Source of the DNA: Flavobacterium commune
GTDB taxonomy: Bacteria; Bacteroidota; Bacteroidia; Flavobacteriales; Flavobacteriaceae
Reading direction: 5' to 3'
Length of the DNA stretch: 64,000 bases
Assembly: GCF_001857965.1 (NCBI RefSeq)
Contig: NZ_CP017774.1
Coordinates: forward strand, 2,294,001 to 2,358,000
Every line of letters starts with the position of its first letter. The first letter of the stretch is position 1. Both the position numbers and the translations under genes were made by a program. The notes below the pieces were generated by a model. That model saw only the letters and a program-made list of their open reading frames with translations. It was not told the DNA's origin and did no database searches. Shown piece by piece: positions 54,885-63,299 of the stretch.

Positions 54885-55271
54885 TCAGACTTTAAAATCA
54901 GGGTCGTAACTCACAAACATATTGATATAAATGTTGCGCGACCATCTAAGTACAAATGGAAATAAGATAATTAAAGTGGCTATTATGGCTATGAAGGCAG
55001 TTTTTAGCGAAGTGTGAAATAACAGGTAAGAAACAATAAAAGAGGCTATTCCAATACCTACATTAAGTCCGTAGCTTACATACATAGCACCATAAAAAAA
55101 GGATGGTTCTATCTGATAAGTCAAACCACAATGCGAGCATTTTTCGTTCATTTTTAAAACATTAGCCAGATTAAGCGGATTTTTATCCACATACATGCTT
55201 TCATTTTGACATTTCGGACAAGTTCCTGTTAAAATGCTATTTAGTTTGGATCCTTTTTTTAACATTTGCAA
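54885..55271 (-). CDS. DUF983 family membrane protein
   Basis: 128 residues. An N-terminal CPKC and a CSHCG pair form a likely zinc ribbon (CPKCQNESMY, MNEKCSHCGLTYQIEP). FFYGAMYVSYGLNVGIG leads into two membrane helices. Family function unknown. Confidence 0.9.
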   Translation of the reverse strand: MQMLKKGSKLNSILTGTCPKCQNESMYVDKNPLNLANVLKMNEKCSHCGLTYQIEPSFFYGAMYVSYGLNVGIGIASFIVSYLLFHTSLKTAFIAIIATLIILFPFVLRWSRNIYINMFVSYDPDFKV

Positions 55272-55330
55272 AAATTTTTATCAAAGGTACATTTTTTGAA
55301 AAAGTACCGATGTAACATTAGTCACAAAAT

Positions 55331-57238
55331 ATGCTTAATATACACAATTTATCGGTTTCGTTTGGGGGTACTTATTTGTTTGAAGAAGTAACTTTTCGAT
55401 TAGGAGCCGGAGATAGAGTTGGTCTTGTAGGGAAAAATGGTGCCGGTAAATCTACCATGCTTAAAATGCTTGCTGGCGATTTCAAGCCTGATTCTGGAGT
55501 GATTTCTCAGGAGAAAGACATTCGAATGGGATTCTTGCGTCAGGATATTGATTTTGAAAGAGGAAGAACGGTTCTTGAAGAAGCTTATGAAGCTTTTACC
55601 GAGATTAAAATTGTTGAGAAAAAACTGGAAGAAATCAATCATCAATTGGTTACCAGAACCGATTATGAGAGTGATGAATACACTAAAATTATTGAAGATT
55701 TATCTGATTATACCCATCGTTTTGAATTGTTGGGTGGTTATAATTATGTAGGTGATACCGAGAAAATTCTTTTAGGTTTAGGATTCAAAAGAGAAGTTTT
55801 CGATAATCAGACGGAAACTTTTTCAGGTGGATGGAGAATGCGTATCGAGTTAGCTAAATTATTATTGCAGAACAATGATGTTTTGTTGTTGGATGAGCCT
55901 ACCAACCACCTGGATATTGAGAGTATTATTTGGTTAGAGAATTTCTTGCGTAATTATCCGGGAGTTGTGGTAATTGTTTCGCACGATAAAATGTTTTTAG
56001 ATAATGTAACCAATAGAACTATCGAAATTTCTCTTGGAAAAGCATACGATTTCAATAAACCTTATTCGCAATATTTAGAATTGCGTGAGGAACTTCGCGA
56101 AAAACAATTGGCAACTCAAAAAAACCAAGCCAAGAAAATTGAAGAAACACAGAAACTAATTGATCGATTCCGATATAGTGCTACCAAATCTTCGATGGCA
56201 CAATCTTTAATTAAAAAACTGGATAAAGTAGAGCGAATCGAGGTTGATGAAGACGATAATTCGGTGATGAATATTTCGTTCCCGGTTTCTAAAGAGCCTG
56301 GAAAAGTGGTAATAGAAGCCGAAAATGTGACCAAAGCTTATGGTGACAAAACCATTTTAAAAGATATTTCGTTGTTAGTGGAACGTGGAAGCAAGATTGC
56401 TTTTGTGGGACAAAATGGACAGGGAAAATCGACTTTTATCAAAGCCTTGGTTAACGAATTTGAATACGAAGGAACTATCAAATTAGGACACAATGTACAA
56501 TTAGGTTATTTTGCTCAAAATCAAGCTGAATATTTGGATGGTGAAATTACGTTGTTGCAAACCATGGAAGATGCTGCATTAGATAGCAATCGTTCAAAAG
56601 TGCGTGATATGTTAGGTTCGTTTTTGTTCCGTGGTGATGATGTGGAGAAAAAGGTAAAAGTTCTTTCGGGAGGCGAGAGAAACCGTCTGGCCTTGTGTAA
56701 ATTGCTTTTACAGCCTATCAATGTTTTGTTGATGGATGAGCCTACAAACCACCTTGATATTAAGTCTAAGAACGTTTTAAAGGCGGCTTTGCAAAAATTT
56801 GGCGGAACCTTACTGTTGGTTTCTCACGATAGGGATTTCCTTCAAGGGATGTCAAATATTGTTTATGAATTCAAAGATCAAAAAATCAGAGAATATTTAG
56901 GTGATATTAACTTTTTCTTAGAGCAACGCAATATGGAGAATATGCGTGAAGTAGAGAAAAAAGATGTGATTAAAACTGCAACACCTAAAGAAAGTAAGAA
57001 AACCTCTTACGAAGATCAGAAAAAAGGGAAGACTTTGCAAAACCGTTTAAGTAAGATAGAAAGCCAAATCAGTCAGTTAGAAAAAGACATTCAGCACGAT
57101 GATAAAATGCTGGCATCTAATTATGACAAACACATCGAAGACGCAGCCTTTTTTAAAGCGTATAATAAAAAGAAAGCTGACTTAGATCAGTTGTTATTAG
57201 ATTGGGAAGTTGTTCAGGAAGAAATAGATAATTTGTAG
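55331..57238 (+). CDS. ABC-F family ATP-binding protein
   Basis: 635 residues with two ABC domains and no membrane part. Walker A GLVGKNGAGKST (about 32-43) and AFVGQNGQGKST, signatures FSGGWRMR and LSGGERNRLALC, Walker B LLLDEPTNHLD and LLMDEPTNHLD. The C-terminal 80 residues are a coiled coil (SKIESQISQLEKDIQHDD). ABC-F proteins act on the ribosome exit site to rescue or tune translation. Confidence 0.94.
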   Translation: MLNIHNLSVSFGGTYLFEEVTFRLGAGDRVGLVGKNGAGKSTMLKMLAGDFKPDSGVISQEKDIRMGFLRQDIDFERGRTVLEEAYEAFTEIKIVEKKLEEINHQLVTRTDYESDEYTKIIEDLSDYTHRFELLGGYNYVGDTEKILLGLGFKREVFDNQTETFSGGWRMRIELAKLLLQNNDVLLLDEPTNHLDIESIIWLENFLRNYPGVVVIVSHDKMFLDNVTNRTIEISLGKAYDFNKPYSQYLELREELREKQLATQKNQAKKIEETQKLIDRFRYSATKSSMAQSLIKKLDKVERIEVDEDDNSVMNISFPVSKEPGKVVIEAENVTKAYGDKTILKDISLLVERGSKIAFVGQNGQGKSTFIKALVNEFEYEGTIKLGHNVQLGYFAQNQAEYLDGEITLLQTMEDAALDSNRSKVRDMLGSFLFRGDDVEKKVKVLSGGERNRLALCKLLLQPINVLLMDEPTNHLDIKSKNVLKAALQKFGGTLLLVSHDRDFLQGMSNIVYEFKDQKIREYLGDINFFLEQRNMENMREVEKKDVIKTATPKESKKTSYEDQKKGKTLQNRLSKIESQISQLEKDIQHDDKMLASNYDKHIEDAAFFKAYNKKKADLDQLLLDWEVVQEEIDNL

Positions 57239-57250
57239 TAGAATATTAAA

Positions 57251-57283
57251 TAGGCTTGATTAATTAATCAAGCCTATTTTTTT
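57251..57283. terminator. Bidirectional terminator overlapping the end of the App1-like gene
   Basis: A 26-base perfect palindrome (57251-57276) followed by T. The stop codon and last codons of the App1-like gene (from 57260) lie inside it. Confidence 0.88.
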
Positions 57284-58225
57284 AGAATGAGCAATAGCTT
57301 CTTTACTTTTTTTGAAATAACAAACTTCTACAGAAAGACTTTCGAGATTTTGAAGTGTTTTAAGCACTTTTGTTTTTTTGTGTTTGGCAGTTTGTCTGAT
57401 ATAAATAGCCTGAATAGTTAAGGGAAAAATTTTGCTGATAGCTTCGTATAAATAAGGGTCTTCCTGTGAATCATCGCCTATGAGAACATATTTCAAGTTG
57501 GGATAAAATTCTAATATGTGTTTGATTTTTTCAAATTTATGATTGTGTCCGCCTCTGCCAGTCCAGAAAAAATTTCGCAAACTGGTTTTAATGTCTTTCA
57601 ATAGTAAAACTGCTTTGGGTAGCTGGTGAATTTCGGTAAACTTGACAATAAAACGGTAGAGATTCCACTCACTGCTGGAAACGTAAAAAAAGATATTAAG
57701 CTCTTCTTTGTTTTCTCTGCCTGATTGACTCAGTGCCTGATAATGCGCTGTAACATCTTCAAAAATTTTGCGTCTATTTACATTTCTAAATAATAGATGA
57801 TACAATTTTCTTAAAGGATTTAAAGTATAAGAAACTAAAAAAGTATCGTCAATATCCGATATGATGCCCAGATGGTCTATTTTAGGGCGGATATAACTTT
57901 CTTTTGCGGCTATGGTCTCACCATTGTAATTCAAACTTACCTCATAGTCTATCCATCCGTAATGCTCTTGTCCCAGCGGAATGCAAAATTTAAAATAACC
58001 GTCTTTTAATGTTCGGGTATGAATTGTTTTTTGGTTGTGACTTAAGTAAATGTCAGCGTTAGACCAGGTTTTCATTCGATACATTCCAATAATCGAACTG
58101 GCATTTTTAAAATTTTTATCCTGAAAATCGTATTCTACTTTTCTTGTGGGTAAAAAAACGTGTCCCATTACAATTAGCTCCTGTTCATTAGCATAACCAC
58201 GATATAGTTTTATGATGGGCTTCAT
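57260..58225 (-). CDS. App1-like phosphatidate phosphatase (DUF2183)
   Basis: 321 residues. The HAD motif I is D124-x-D126-D127-T128 in GIISDIDDTFL. Further family features are FFYVSSSEWNLYRF, KIKHILEFYPNLKYVLIGDDSQEDPYLY and an N-terminal beta-rich domain. Relatives of yeast App1 dephosphorylate phosphatidic acid to diacylglycerol. It is transcribed away from a diacylglycerol-kinase-like gene 62 bases upstream. Confidence 0.88.
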   Translation of the reverse strand: MKPIIKLYRGYANEQELIVMGHVFLPTRKVEYDFQDKNFKNASSIIGMYRMKTWSNADIYLSHNQKTIHTRTLKDGYFKFCIPLGQEHYGWIDYEVSLNYNGETIAAKESYIRPKIDHLGIISDIDDTFLVSYTLNPLRKLYHLLFRNVNRRKIFEDVTAHYQALSQSGRENKEELNIFFYVSSSEWNLYRFIVKFTEIHQLPKAVLLLKDIKTSLRNFFWTGRGGHNHKFEKIKHILEFYPNLKYVLIGDDSQEDPYLYEAISKIFPLTIQAIYIRQTAKHKKTKVLKTLQNLESLSVEVCYFKKSKEAIAHSKKIGLIN

Positions 58226-58287
58226 TTATAAGGTTTCTTTTGTAGTGTATTCTAAATTAATTAATTTTAATGTAAAAATGAAATCAA

Positions 58288-59166
58288 ATGTTGAAAAATA
58301 ATGTAATGATGGTGGTAAATCCTGTTTCGGGTGGACTTGATAAAGGCTATTTGGTCGATCAGGTGTCTCATTATGCTCAACAGTTAAATCTAAATTTAAT
58401 GTGTTTTGAAACCACTGGTGTTAATGATTTAGATAATATAAGAACTTATTACAAAAAGTTTAATCCCGCGCGGGTGTTGATAGCCGGAGGAGATGGAACC
58501 ATCAAAATTGTTGCTGAAGCTTTGAAACTTGAGGATGTGATTTTTGGAATTTTACCGGTTGGTTCGTCAAATGGTTTAGCCACCGATTTGGGTTTAGTGA
58601 AATCATCAGAAGAAAATATTGCCATTGCTTTTCAAAACCATTTTGTAGCCATTGATTGTATTATTATTAATGGTAAAATGTGTTTGCATTTGAGTGATTT
58701 AGGATTGAATGCCGAGTTGATTAAAAATTATCATAAAAGTGCCATTCGGGGAAAATTAGGTTATGCTTTGCAAATTTTCAATACTTTGTTACATGCTGAA
58801 AAATCGTTTCAGGTAATTGTGAAAACCAATCAACAATTGGTTGAAACTAAAGCTCGTATGATTGTTATTGCCAATTCTCAAAAGTACGGAACTGGAGTAG
58901 TGATTAACCCTATCGGAATTATGAGTGACGGTAAATTTGAATTGATTATTTTGAAAAAATTAGATTTCAGTGTTTTTTTTAAGATTATAATGGGAAAAAT
59001 AACCGTTTCTTCTGGCGATATTACCGTGATTTCTACTGACAATGCTATGATTAGTATTGATAAACCTATAAGTTTTCAAATAGATGGAGAATACTGTGGT
59101 ACCGAAACCAATCTGGATATTGCTATGTCCAAAAGAAAATTAAAAGTGGCGATGCTTAAAGTTTAA
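58288..59166 (+). CDS. YegS/DAG-kinase-like lipid kinase
   Basis: 292 residues. Nucleotide-binding motifs NPVSGG (11-16) and GGDGT (67-71), then GILPVGSSNGLATDLG and a C-terminal beta-sandwich (IQIDGEYCG pattern). Members phosphorylate diacylglycerol, phosphatidylglycerol or sphingoid bases. Divergent from the App1-like phosphatase, so the two may form a phosphatidate on/off pair. Confidence 0.9.
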   Translation: MLKNNVMMVVNPVSGGLDKGYLVDQVSHYAQQLNLNLMCFETTGVNDLDNIRTYYKKFNPARVLIAGGDGTIKIVAEALKLEDVIFGILPVGSSNGLATDLGLVKSSEENIAIAFQNHFVAIDCIIINGKMCLHLSDLGLNAELIKNYHKSAIRGKLGYALQIFNTLLHAEKSFQVIVKTNQQLVETKARMIVIANSQKYGTGVVINPIGIMSDGKFELIILKKLDFSVFFKIIMGKITVSSGDITVISTDNAMISIDKPISFQIDGEYCGTETNLDIAMSKRKLKVAMLKV

Positions 59167-59171
59167 ATTCT

Positions 59172-60320
59172 TTACTTGAATGGGTTTCGCTCCTGCCATT
59201 CCATTTTAGGTTCAAAATAACCAAAGGTTCTGGATACAAATAAATTCAAAAAAGGATTGTTATGTTTGATAAGCCCAAACATATTTACCGCCTTTGCGCC
59301 TACTGAACTTTTGATTTCTAATGCAGTTCTGGCAAAAATAATACGGCTGTATTTTTTATTAATCGAATAGCCTATCATATCATACAGCATATTCAAATAC
59401 AGCATTTTTTCTTTTTGGCAATGCTCATCATAGCCCAGAAAATAAGTGTCAATGTCGGAGCCATTTTTGATTAGGGTGTTGAACCCAATTAATTGATTGT
59501 TGTCAAAATAACCATAAAATAAAAATTGCTCTTTTAAGTTTTTCTTGAATATTTCAAAGTGATCTTCATTGAGGTAAAAGGTGTTAAAAGCGGCTTTTTG
59601 GGCAACATTCAAATACAATTCATAAATTCGTTTTCGATGTTTTTGGATGTCTTCGAGATTCATTTTTTGTTTTATCAAGGCTTCCGATTTTTTTCGGGCT
59701 CTTTTGTATTGATCTCGGTATTTTTTGTTTTTATTAGCGATGTAATCGTCAAAAATATGCCAGGAATTCTTAATGTCAAAAATCATATTGGGTTGGGTAG
59801 AAAATCGATAAAAAGGATCGTATTCCGGAATGTTGAAAATGTCAATCTCCGTTGCCGAAAAATCTTTAAAAATGCTAAGATGTGGTTTGTTTCCCTGTTT
59901 TTCCAATGTGTTTTCTAAGTTGTCAGTAGCTTTTTTAAGTAGTTTGACAAGTTCTTTGATTGGGAATTTTGGGTGGAGAGAAAAAGCATTTTGTCCTGTT
60001 AGCATATTATTGCCAATGATTAGCACTTTTGAACCAAATCTTTTAAAAACAAAATTCCTGATTTTGGTTCTCAAACAACTGTCTCTTTCTCCAAAAGAAG
60101 GGATTTGGCTTAAATCTAAAAATTGAGAAACGGCAATACCAACAATTTCTTCGTTGTAAAATAATGCAATAAAATGACAGTTCATATTGCCCGGGGCAGA
60201 AGTTTCCAGAATTCTTAAATACTTTCGATTAAGAAAAATAGTATTGGTTGCCAAATCATCCCAATGCACAGGCAGGTCTTGGACTGAATTGTATATTTTA
60301 AAAGAATAGGATGGGTTCAA
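59172..60320 (-). CDS. GNAT/FemAB-like acyltransferase-fold protein
   Basis: 382 residues. The C-terminal half (about 190-350) shows the FemAB/Acetyltransf_6 type features: YRDQYKRARKKSEAL, helix, LFYGYFDNNQLIGFNTLI and YDEHCQKEKMLYLNMLYDMI. The N-terminal half looks like a second, degenerate copy. Such proteins transfer acyl or aminoacyl groups to envelope precursors or lipids. Exact substrate unknown; it ends 5 bases from the convergent lipid kinase. Confidence 0.75.
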   Translation of the reverse strand: MNPSYSFKIYNSVQDLPVHWDDLATNTIFLNRKYLRILETSAPGNMNCHFIALFYNEEIVGIAVSQFLDLSQIPSFGERDSCLRTKIRNFVFKRFGSKVLIIGNNMLTGQNAFSLHPKFPIKELVKLLKKATDNLENTLEKQGNKPHLSIFKDFSATEIDIFNIPEYDPFYRFSTQPNMIFDIKNSWHIFDDYIANKNKKYRDQYKRARKKSEALIKQKMNLEDIQKHRKRIYELYLNVAQKAAFNTFYLNEDHFEIFKKNLKEQFLFYGYFDNNQLIGFNTLIKNGSDIDTYFLGYDEHCQKEKMLYLNMLYDMIGYSINKKYSRIIFARTALEIKSSVGAKAVNMFGLIKHNNPFLNLFVSRTFGYFEPKMEWQERNPFK

Positions 60321-60418
60321 TAGTTGAAAAATTAATTATTTAGCGAAGTTACTATTTTAAGTTTATTACAATGTTTACAAGCAGAAATTAACTAATTTTA
60401 TAGAAAAAGAAGAAGATT

Positions 60419-60697
60419 ATGGAAGTTTATAATGAAAATACAGCTCAGTCTATGTTGTCAGAATTGACTAACTGGACTTTTGTAAATAATGGTATAGAAA
60501 AGAAATTTCAGTTTAAAAATTTCAATCAGGCACTTGCTTTTATCGTTCAGGTAGGATTATTGGCAGAAACTAAAAATCATCATCCTGAATTGTATAATGT
60601 TTACAACAAAGTTAACATTCGATTATCAACTCATGATGCTAATGGAGTAACCGATAAGGATTTTGATTTAGCTAAAGCAATTGAAAAATTGTTTTAG
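60419..60697 (+). CDS. 4a-hydroxytetrahydrobiopterin dehydratase
   Basis: 92 residues. The signature ETKNHHPELYNVYNKVNI...THDANGVTDKD contains the conserved HHP, Tyr and His residues of pterin carbinolamine dehydratase. It regenerates tetrahydropterin, usually for phenylalanine hydroxylase or molybdopterin metabolism. Stop codon abuts a terminator. Confidence 0.95.
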   Translation: MEVYNENTAQSMLSELTNWTFVNNGIEKKFQFKNFNQALAFIVQVGLLAETKNHHPELYNVYNKVNIRLSTHDANGVTDKDFDLAKAIEKLF

Positions 60698-60742
60698 AAA
60701 AAGCTCCTCATAACAATTAGTGAAAATGAGGAGCTTTTTTTT
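60698..60742. terminator. Bidirectional terminator
   Basis: AAAAAGCTCCTCAT (60698-60711) pairs with ATGAGGAGCTTTTT (60726-60739); it serves both the dehydratase gene and the convergent DUF1761 gene. Confidence 0.88.
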
Positions 60743-61226
60743 ATTGCCAGACGCAGATAATTCCGCCCATAATCATAAAACATAGCATCCAATAGCCGCT
60801 ATTGATAAAGGTGTATTTCCAGCTTTTTCGTTCAAATAATGCGTTGGTTGCAATCATTGGGAAAGCCAGGAAAAGTCCCGCCAGAAATCCATGTAAAGCG
60901 CCGTGTTTGAAAGTTCTGTAAGCTGTTCCATAATCGTTCATAAAGGCGGCATATGAAGGTTTGATGTCTGCTGCGCCTCCGCCACCAATCATTCCGAAGG
61001 CTCCCCACTGATGAATGGTTAAAAACTGTAGAATCATAGCAATCAATAAAGCAAAAAATACTGCCATAATAAAGATAACGGGCATATTAGCACCTTTCAT
61101 CTTTTCTTCGGTCAATCCGGATTCTTTCATCCAGATTGTTCCAAATACTTTTGGACTGTACCAAATGAATCCAATTACTAAAGTTGATAATGCAGCGACA
61201 AATAATGCCAAGAAATTAATTTCCAT
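60741..61226 (-). CDS. DUF1761 family membrane protein
   Basis: 161 residues with four membrane helices. Conserved LVIGFIWYSPKVFGTIWMKE at the start and HGALHGFLAGLFLAFPMIATNALFERKSWK-type features (HGALHGFLAGLFLAFP). Function unknown. Confidence 0.9.
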   Translation of the reverse strand: MEINFLALFVAALSTLVIGFIWYSPKVFGTIWMKESGLTEEKMKGANMPVIFIMAVFFALLIAMILQFLTIHQWGAFGMIGGGGAADIKPSYAAFMNDYGTAYRTFKHGALHGFLAGLFLAFPMIATNALFERKSWKYTFINSGYWMLCFMIMGGIICVWQ

Positions 61227-61407
61227 AGGTTTGGTTTTTTAGGTTGTTGGTTCAAATATAAATAAAATATTTGCAAAGTGGTTTTTGATTTTTTTTGTAG
61301 GATTAAATACTGTGAATTAAAAATAATGATGTATTTCGTCGATTTTTTTGGTATTTTAACTATGTTTTGTTGTACATTTAATCATCGAAATTTAATAAGC
61401 GGGGATT

Positions 61408-62265
61408 ATGAAAAAAATATTTACTCTATTTTTAATGCTTTTAGCTTCATTTTCAATGATGGCTAATGTGACGCTTTCTGATAAAGAAATACTTGTAAAA
61501 TTGTATGAAGCTACTAGCGGTAGCCAATGGAAAGTAAAATGGGATTTGTCTCAACCTATGACTAGCTGGTCAGGTGTTAAGGTTCAGAATGATAAAGTAA
61601 TTGCTTTAGATTTGCAAAATAATAATTTGGTAGGTTTAATTCCGGCTGAATTGGGTAATTTGAAGAGTTTACAAGAATTAAATTTACACAAAAATCAATT
61701 ATCCGGAAGTATTCCTGCGAGTTTAGGAAATTTAAAAGAATTAAAAGTTTTAGACTTGTCTTTTAATGCTTTAACGTCTGCTATTCCAGAATCCATTTGT
61801 AATTTAACTAATCTGAAAACTTTAGAATTATACATGAATAGACTTTCAGGCCAGTTACCGGCTAGTATTGGGAATTTGCAAAATTTAGAGACTTTAGCAG
61901 TTTTTAATAACGAAATTGAAGGAGCTATTCCTGCTTCGTTCTACCAAATGAAATCTTTAAAAACAGTATTGTTGAACAGTAACAAAATGAGTGGTAGTTT
62001 GAGTGCTGATATTGCTAATTTGACTCAATTGACCAATTTAAGTTTGTTTGAAAATAATTTTCAAGGACAGGTGCCTTTAGCTCTTGAGAAATTAAACGGA
62101 TTGAAAGAGATGAATATTTCTTATAATAAATTTAATGGTCTGGTAACTAAAAAATTGGCTATGTTAGATACACTAAATATGACTATGGTTAATGAAAGTG
62201 GTGTGGCTTATTTAATGAATGTTGCTGTAGAAATGGAAAAAAGACCTATTGTAGCTGAGGATTAA
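61408..62265 (+). CDS. Secreted leucine-rich-repeat protein (plant-type repeats)
   Basis: 285 residues. Signal peptide ends FSMMAN. An N-terminal cap resembles that of plant LRR proteins (LVKLYEATSGSQWKVKWD). About eight 24-residue repeats of the pattern LxxLxLxxNxLxGxIPxxLGNL run from about 65 to 260. No T9SS C-terminal domain or anchor is visible. A binding or adhesion role is likely for such secreted LRRs; ligand unknown. Confidence 0.85.
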   Translation: MKKIFTLFLMLLASFSMMANVTLSDKEILVKLYEATSGSQWKVKWDLSQPMTSWSGVKVQNDKVIALDLQNNNLVGLIPAELGNLKSLQELNLHKNQLSGSIPASLGNLKELKVLDLSFNALTSAIPESICNLTNLKTLELYMNRLSGQLPASIGNLQNLETLAVFNNEIEGAIPASFYQMKSLKTVLLNSNKMSGSLSADIANLTQLTNLSLFENNFQGQVPLALEKLNGLKEMNISYNKFNGLVTKKLAMLDTLNMTMVNESGVAYLMNVAVEMEKRPIVAED

Positions 62266-62342
62266 TAATTATTTGGTTTGGTTGTTTTTATAGAATATTG
62301 GTTTTTTTATTAAGTTAGTTTTATAATAAGTTTAGTGTTTGT

Positions 62343-62374
62343 AAAAACCTGTGATAATCTCACAGGTTTTTTTG
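62343..62374. terminator. Bidirectional terminator after the LRR gene
   Basis: AAAAACCTGTGA (62343-62354) pairs with TCACAGGTTTTT (62360-62371), with A- and T-runs for both convergent genes. Confidence 0.88.
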
Positions 62375-62385
62375 TTTCGGACTTT

Positions 62386-63198
62386 TTAAACTCCGCTAAA
62401 AGCACTAAATCCACCATCTACAGGAAGTACTATTCCGGTGATGAATTGAGATGCCTCGCTGCATAAAAAGTGAATTGCTCCTGCTAGTTCATTGGCTTCT
62501 CCAAATCTCTTCATTGGTGTGTTGTTAATAATGCTGTTTCCTCTTGGAGAATAGCTTCCGTCTTCATTGGTTAGCAGTTTTCGGTTTTGGTTTCCAATAA
62601 AAAATCCCGGAGCAATTGCATTTACCCGAATTTTATCACTGAACTTTGTAGCCATTTCTACTGCCATCCATCGGGTAAAGTTTTCCATCGCAGCCTTAGA
62701 TGCCGAATAACCTACCACACGGGTTACGGCTCTTTCAACAGTCATTGATGAGAAATTAATGATAACTCCTTCTTTTTGTTTCGCCATCAGTTCACCAAAA
62801 ATTATCGAAGGAAGTACAGTACCATTTAAGTTTAAATCGGTCACAGTTTGAAAAGCATCCATCGATAAATCAAAAATTGTTTGGTCTTCACTGATGGTTG
62901 CTCCCGGCATATTTCCTCCGGCGGCATTCAATAAAACATCCACTTTCCCGTAATAGTTTACGATTTTTTCTCTGGCTTCCTCTAATGATTTTTTGTTGAG
63001 AATATCGGCAGCAATTCCTAAGGCATCATAGCCATTTTTTGTAAGTGTGCTGATGCTATTGTCTATTGTTTCCTGATTTCTGCCTATGATGACAATTTTT
63101 GCGCCTGAAGCGGCTAAATGCCCGGCAATAGAGCTGCCTAAAACACCGGTTCCTCCGGTAATTACGGCAACTTTGTTTTTAATGTTAAATAAATTCAT
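62386..63198 (-). CDS. SDR-family oxidoreductase, probable D-mannonate oxidoreductase (UxuB-like)
   Basis: 270 residues. NAD motif TGGTGVLG (about 14-21), NAAGG, Ser150/Ser151 and Y164-x-x-x-K168 (VVGYSASKAA). The end TGIVLPVDGGFSAFSGV is the tail typical of SDR-type mannonate oxidoreductases in Firmicutes and Bacteroidota. It would interconvert fructuronate and mannonate in hexuronate use. The uxuA partner is not visible; a different sugar-acid substrate is possible. Confidence 0.75.
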   Translation of the reverse strand: MNLFNIKNKVAVITGGTGVLGSSIAGHLAASGAKIVIIGRNQETIDNSISTLTKNGYDALGIAADILNKKSLEEAREKIVNYYGKVDVLLNAAGGNMPGATISEDQTIFDLSMDAFQTVTDLNLNGTVLPSIIFGELMAKQKEGVIINFSSMTVERAVTRVVGYSASKAAMENFTRWMAVEMATKFSDKIRVNAIAPGFFIGNQNRKLLTNEDGSYSPRGNSIINNTPMKRFGEANELAGAIHFLCSEASQFITGIVLPVDGGFSAFSGV

Positions 63199-63236
63199 TT
63201 TTTAATTTTAAGGTTTTTGTTTTGTTCTTTTAGTAC

Positions 63237-63276
63237 AAAAGCTGCATGAATTGCTTAGAATTCACACAGCTTTTTT
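63237..63276 (-). terminator. Weak hairpin between nagB and the SDR gene
   Basis: AAAAGCTG (63237-63244) pairs with CAGCTTTT (63267-63274), with an inner TGAATT/AATTCA. The minus-strand T-run is short, so read-through is likely. Confidence 0.45.
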
Positions 63277-63299
63277 CAAAAAAAATAATAGGGTTTGTT

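Noticed and set aside
54693..54965. 90-codon open frame after the FAD oxidoreductase
   Set aside because: It is made of the interspersed repeat and overlaps DUF983 in antisense.
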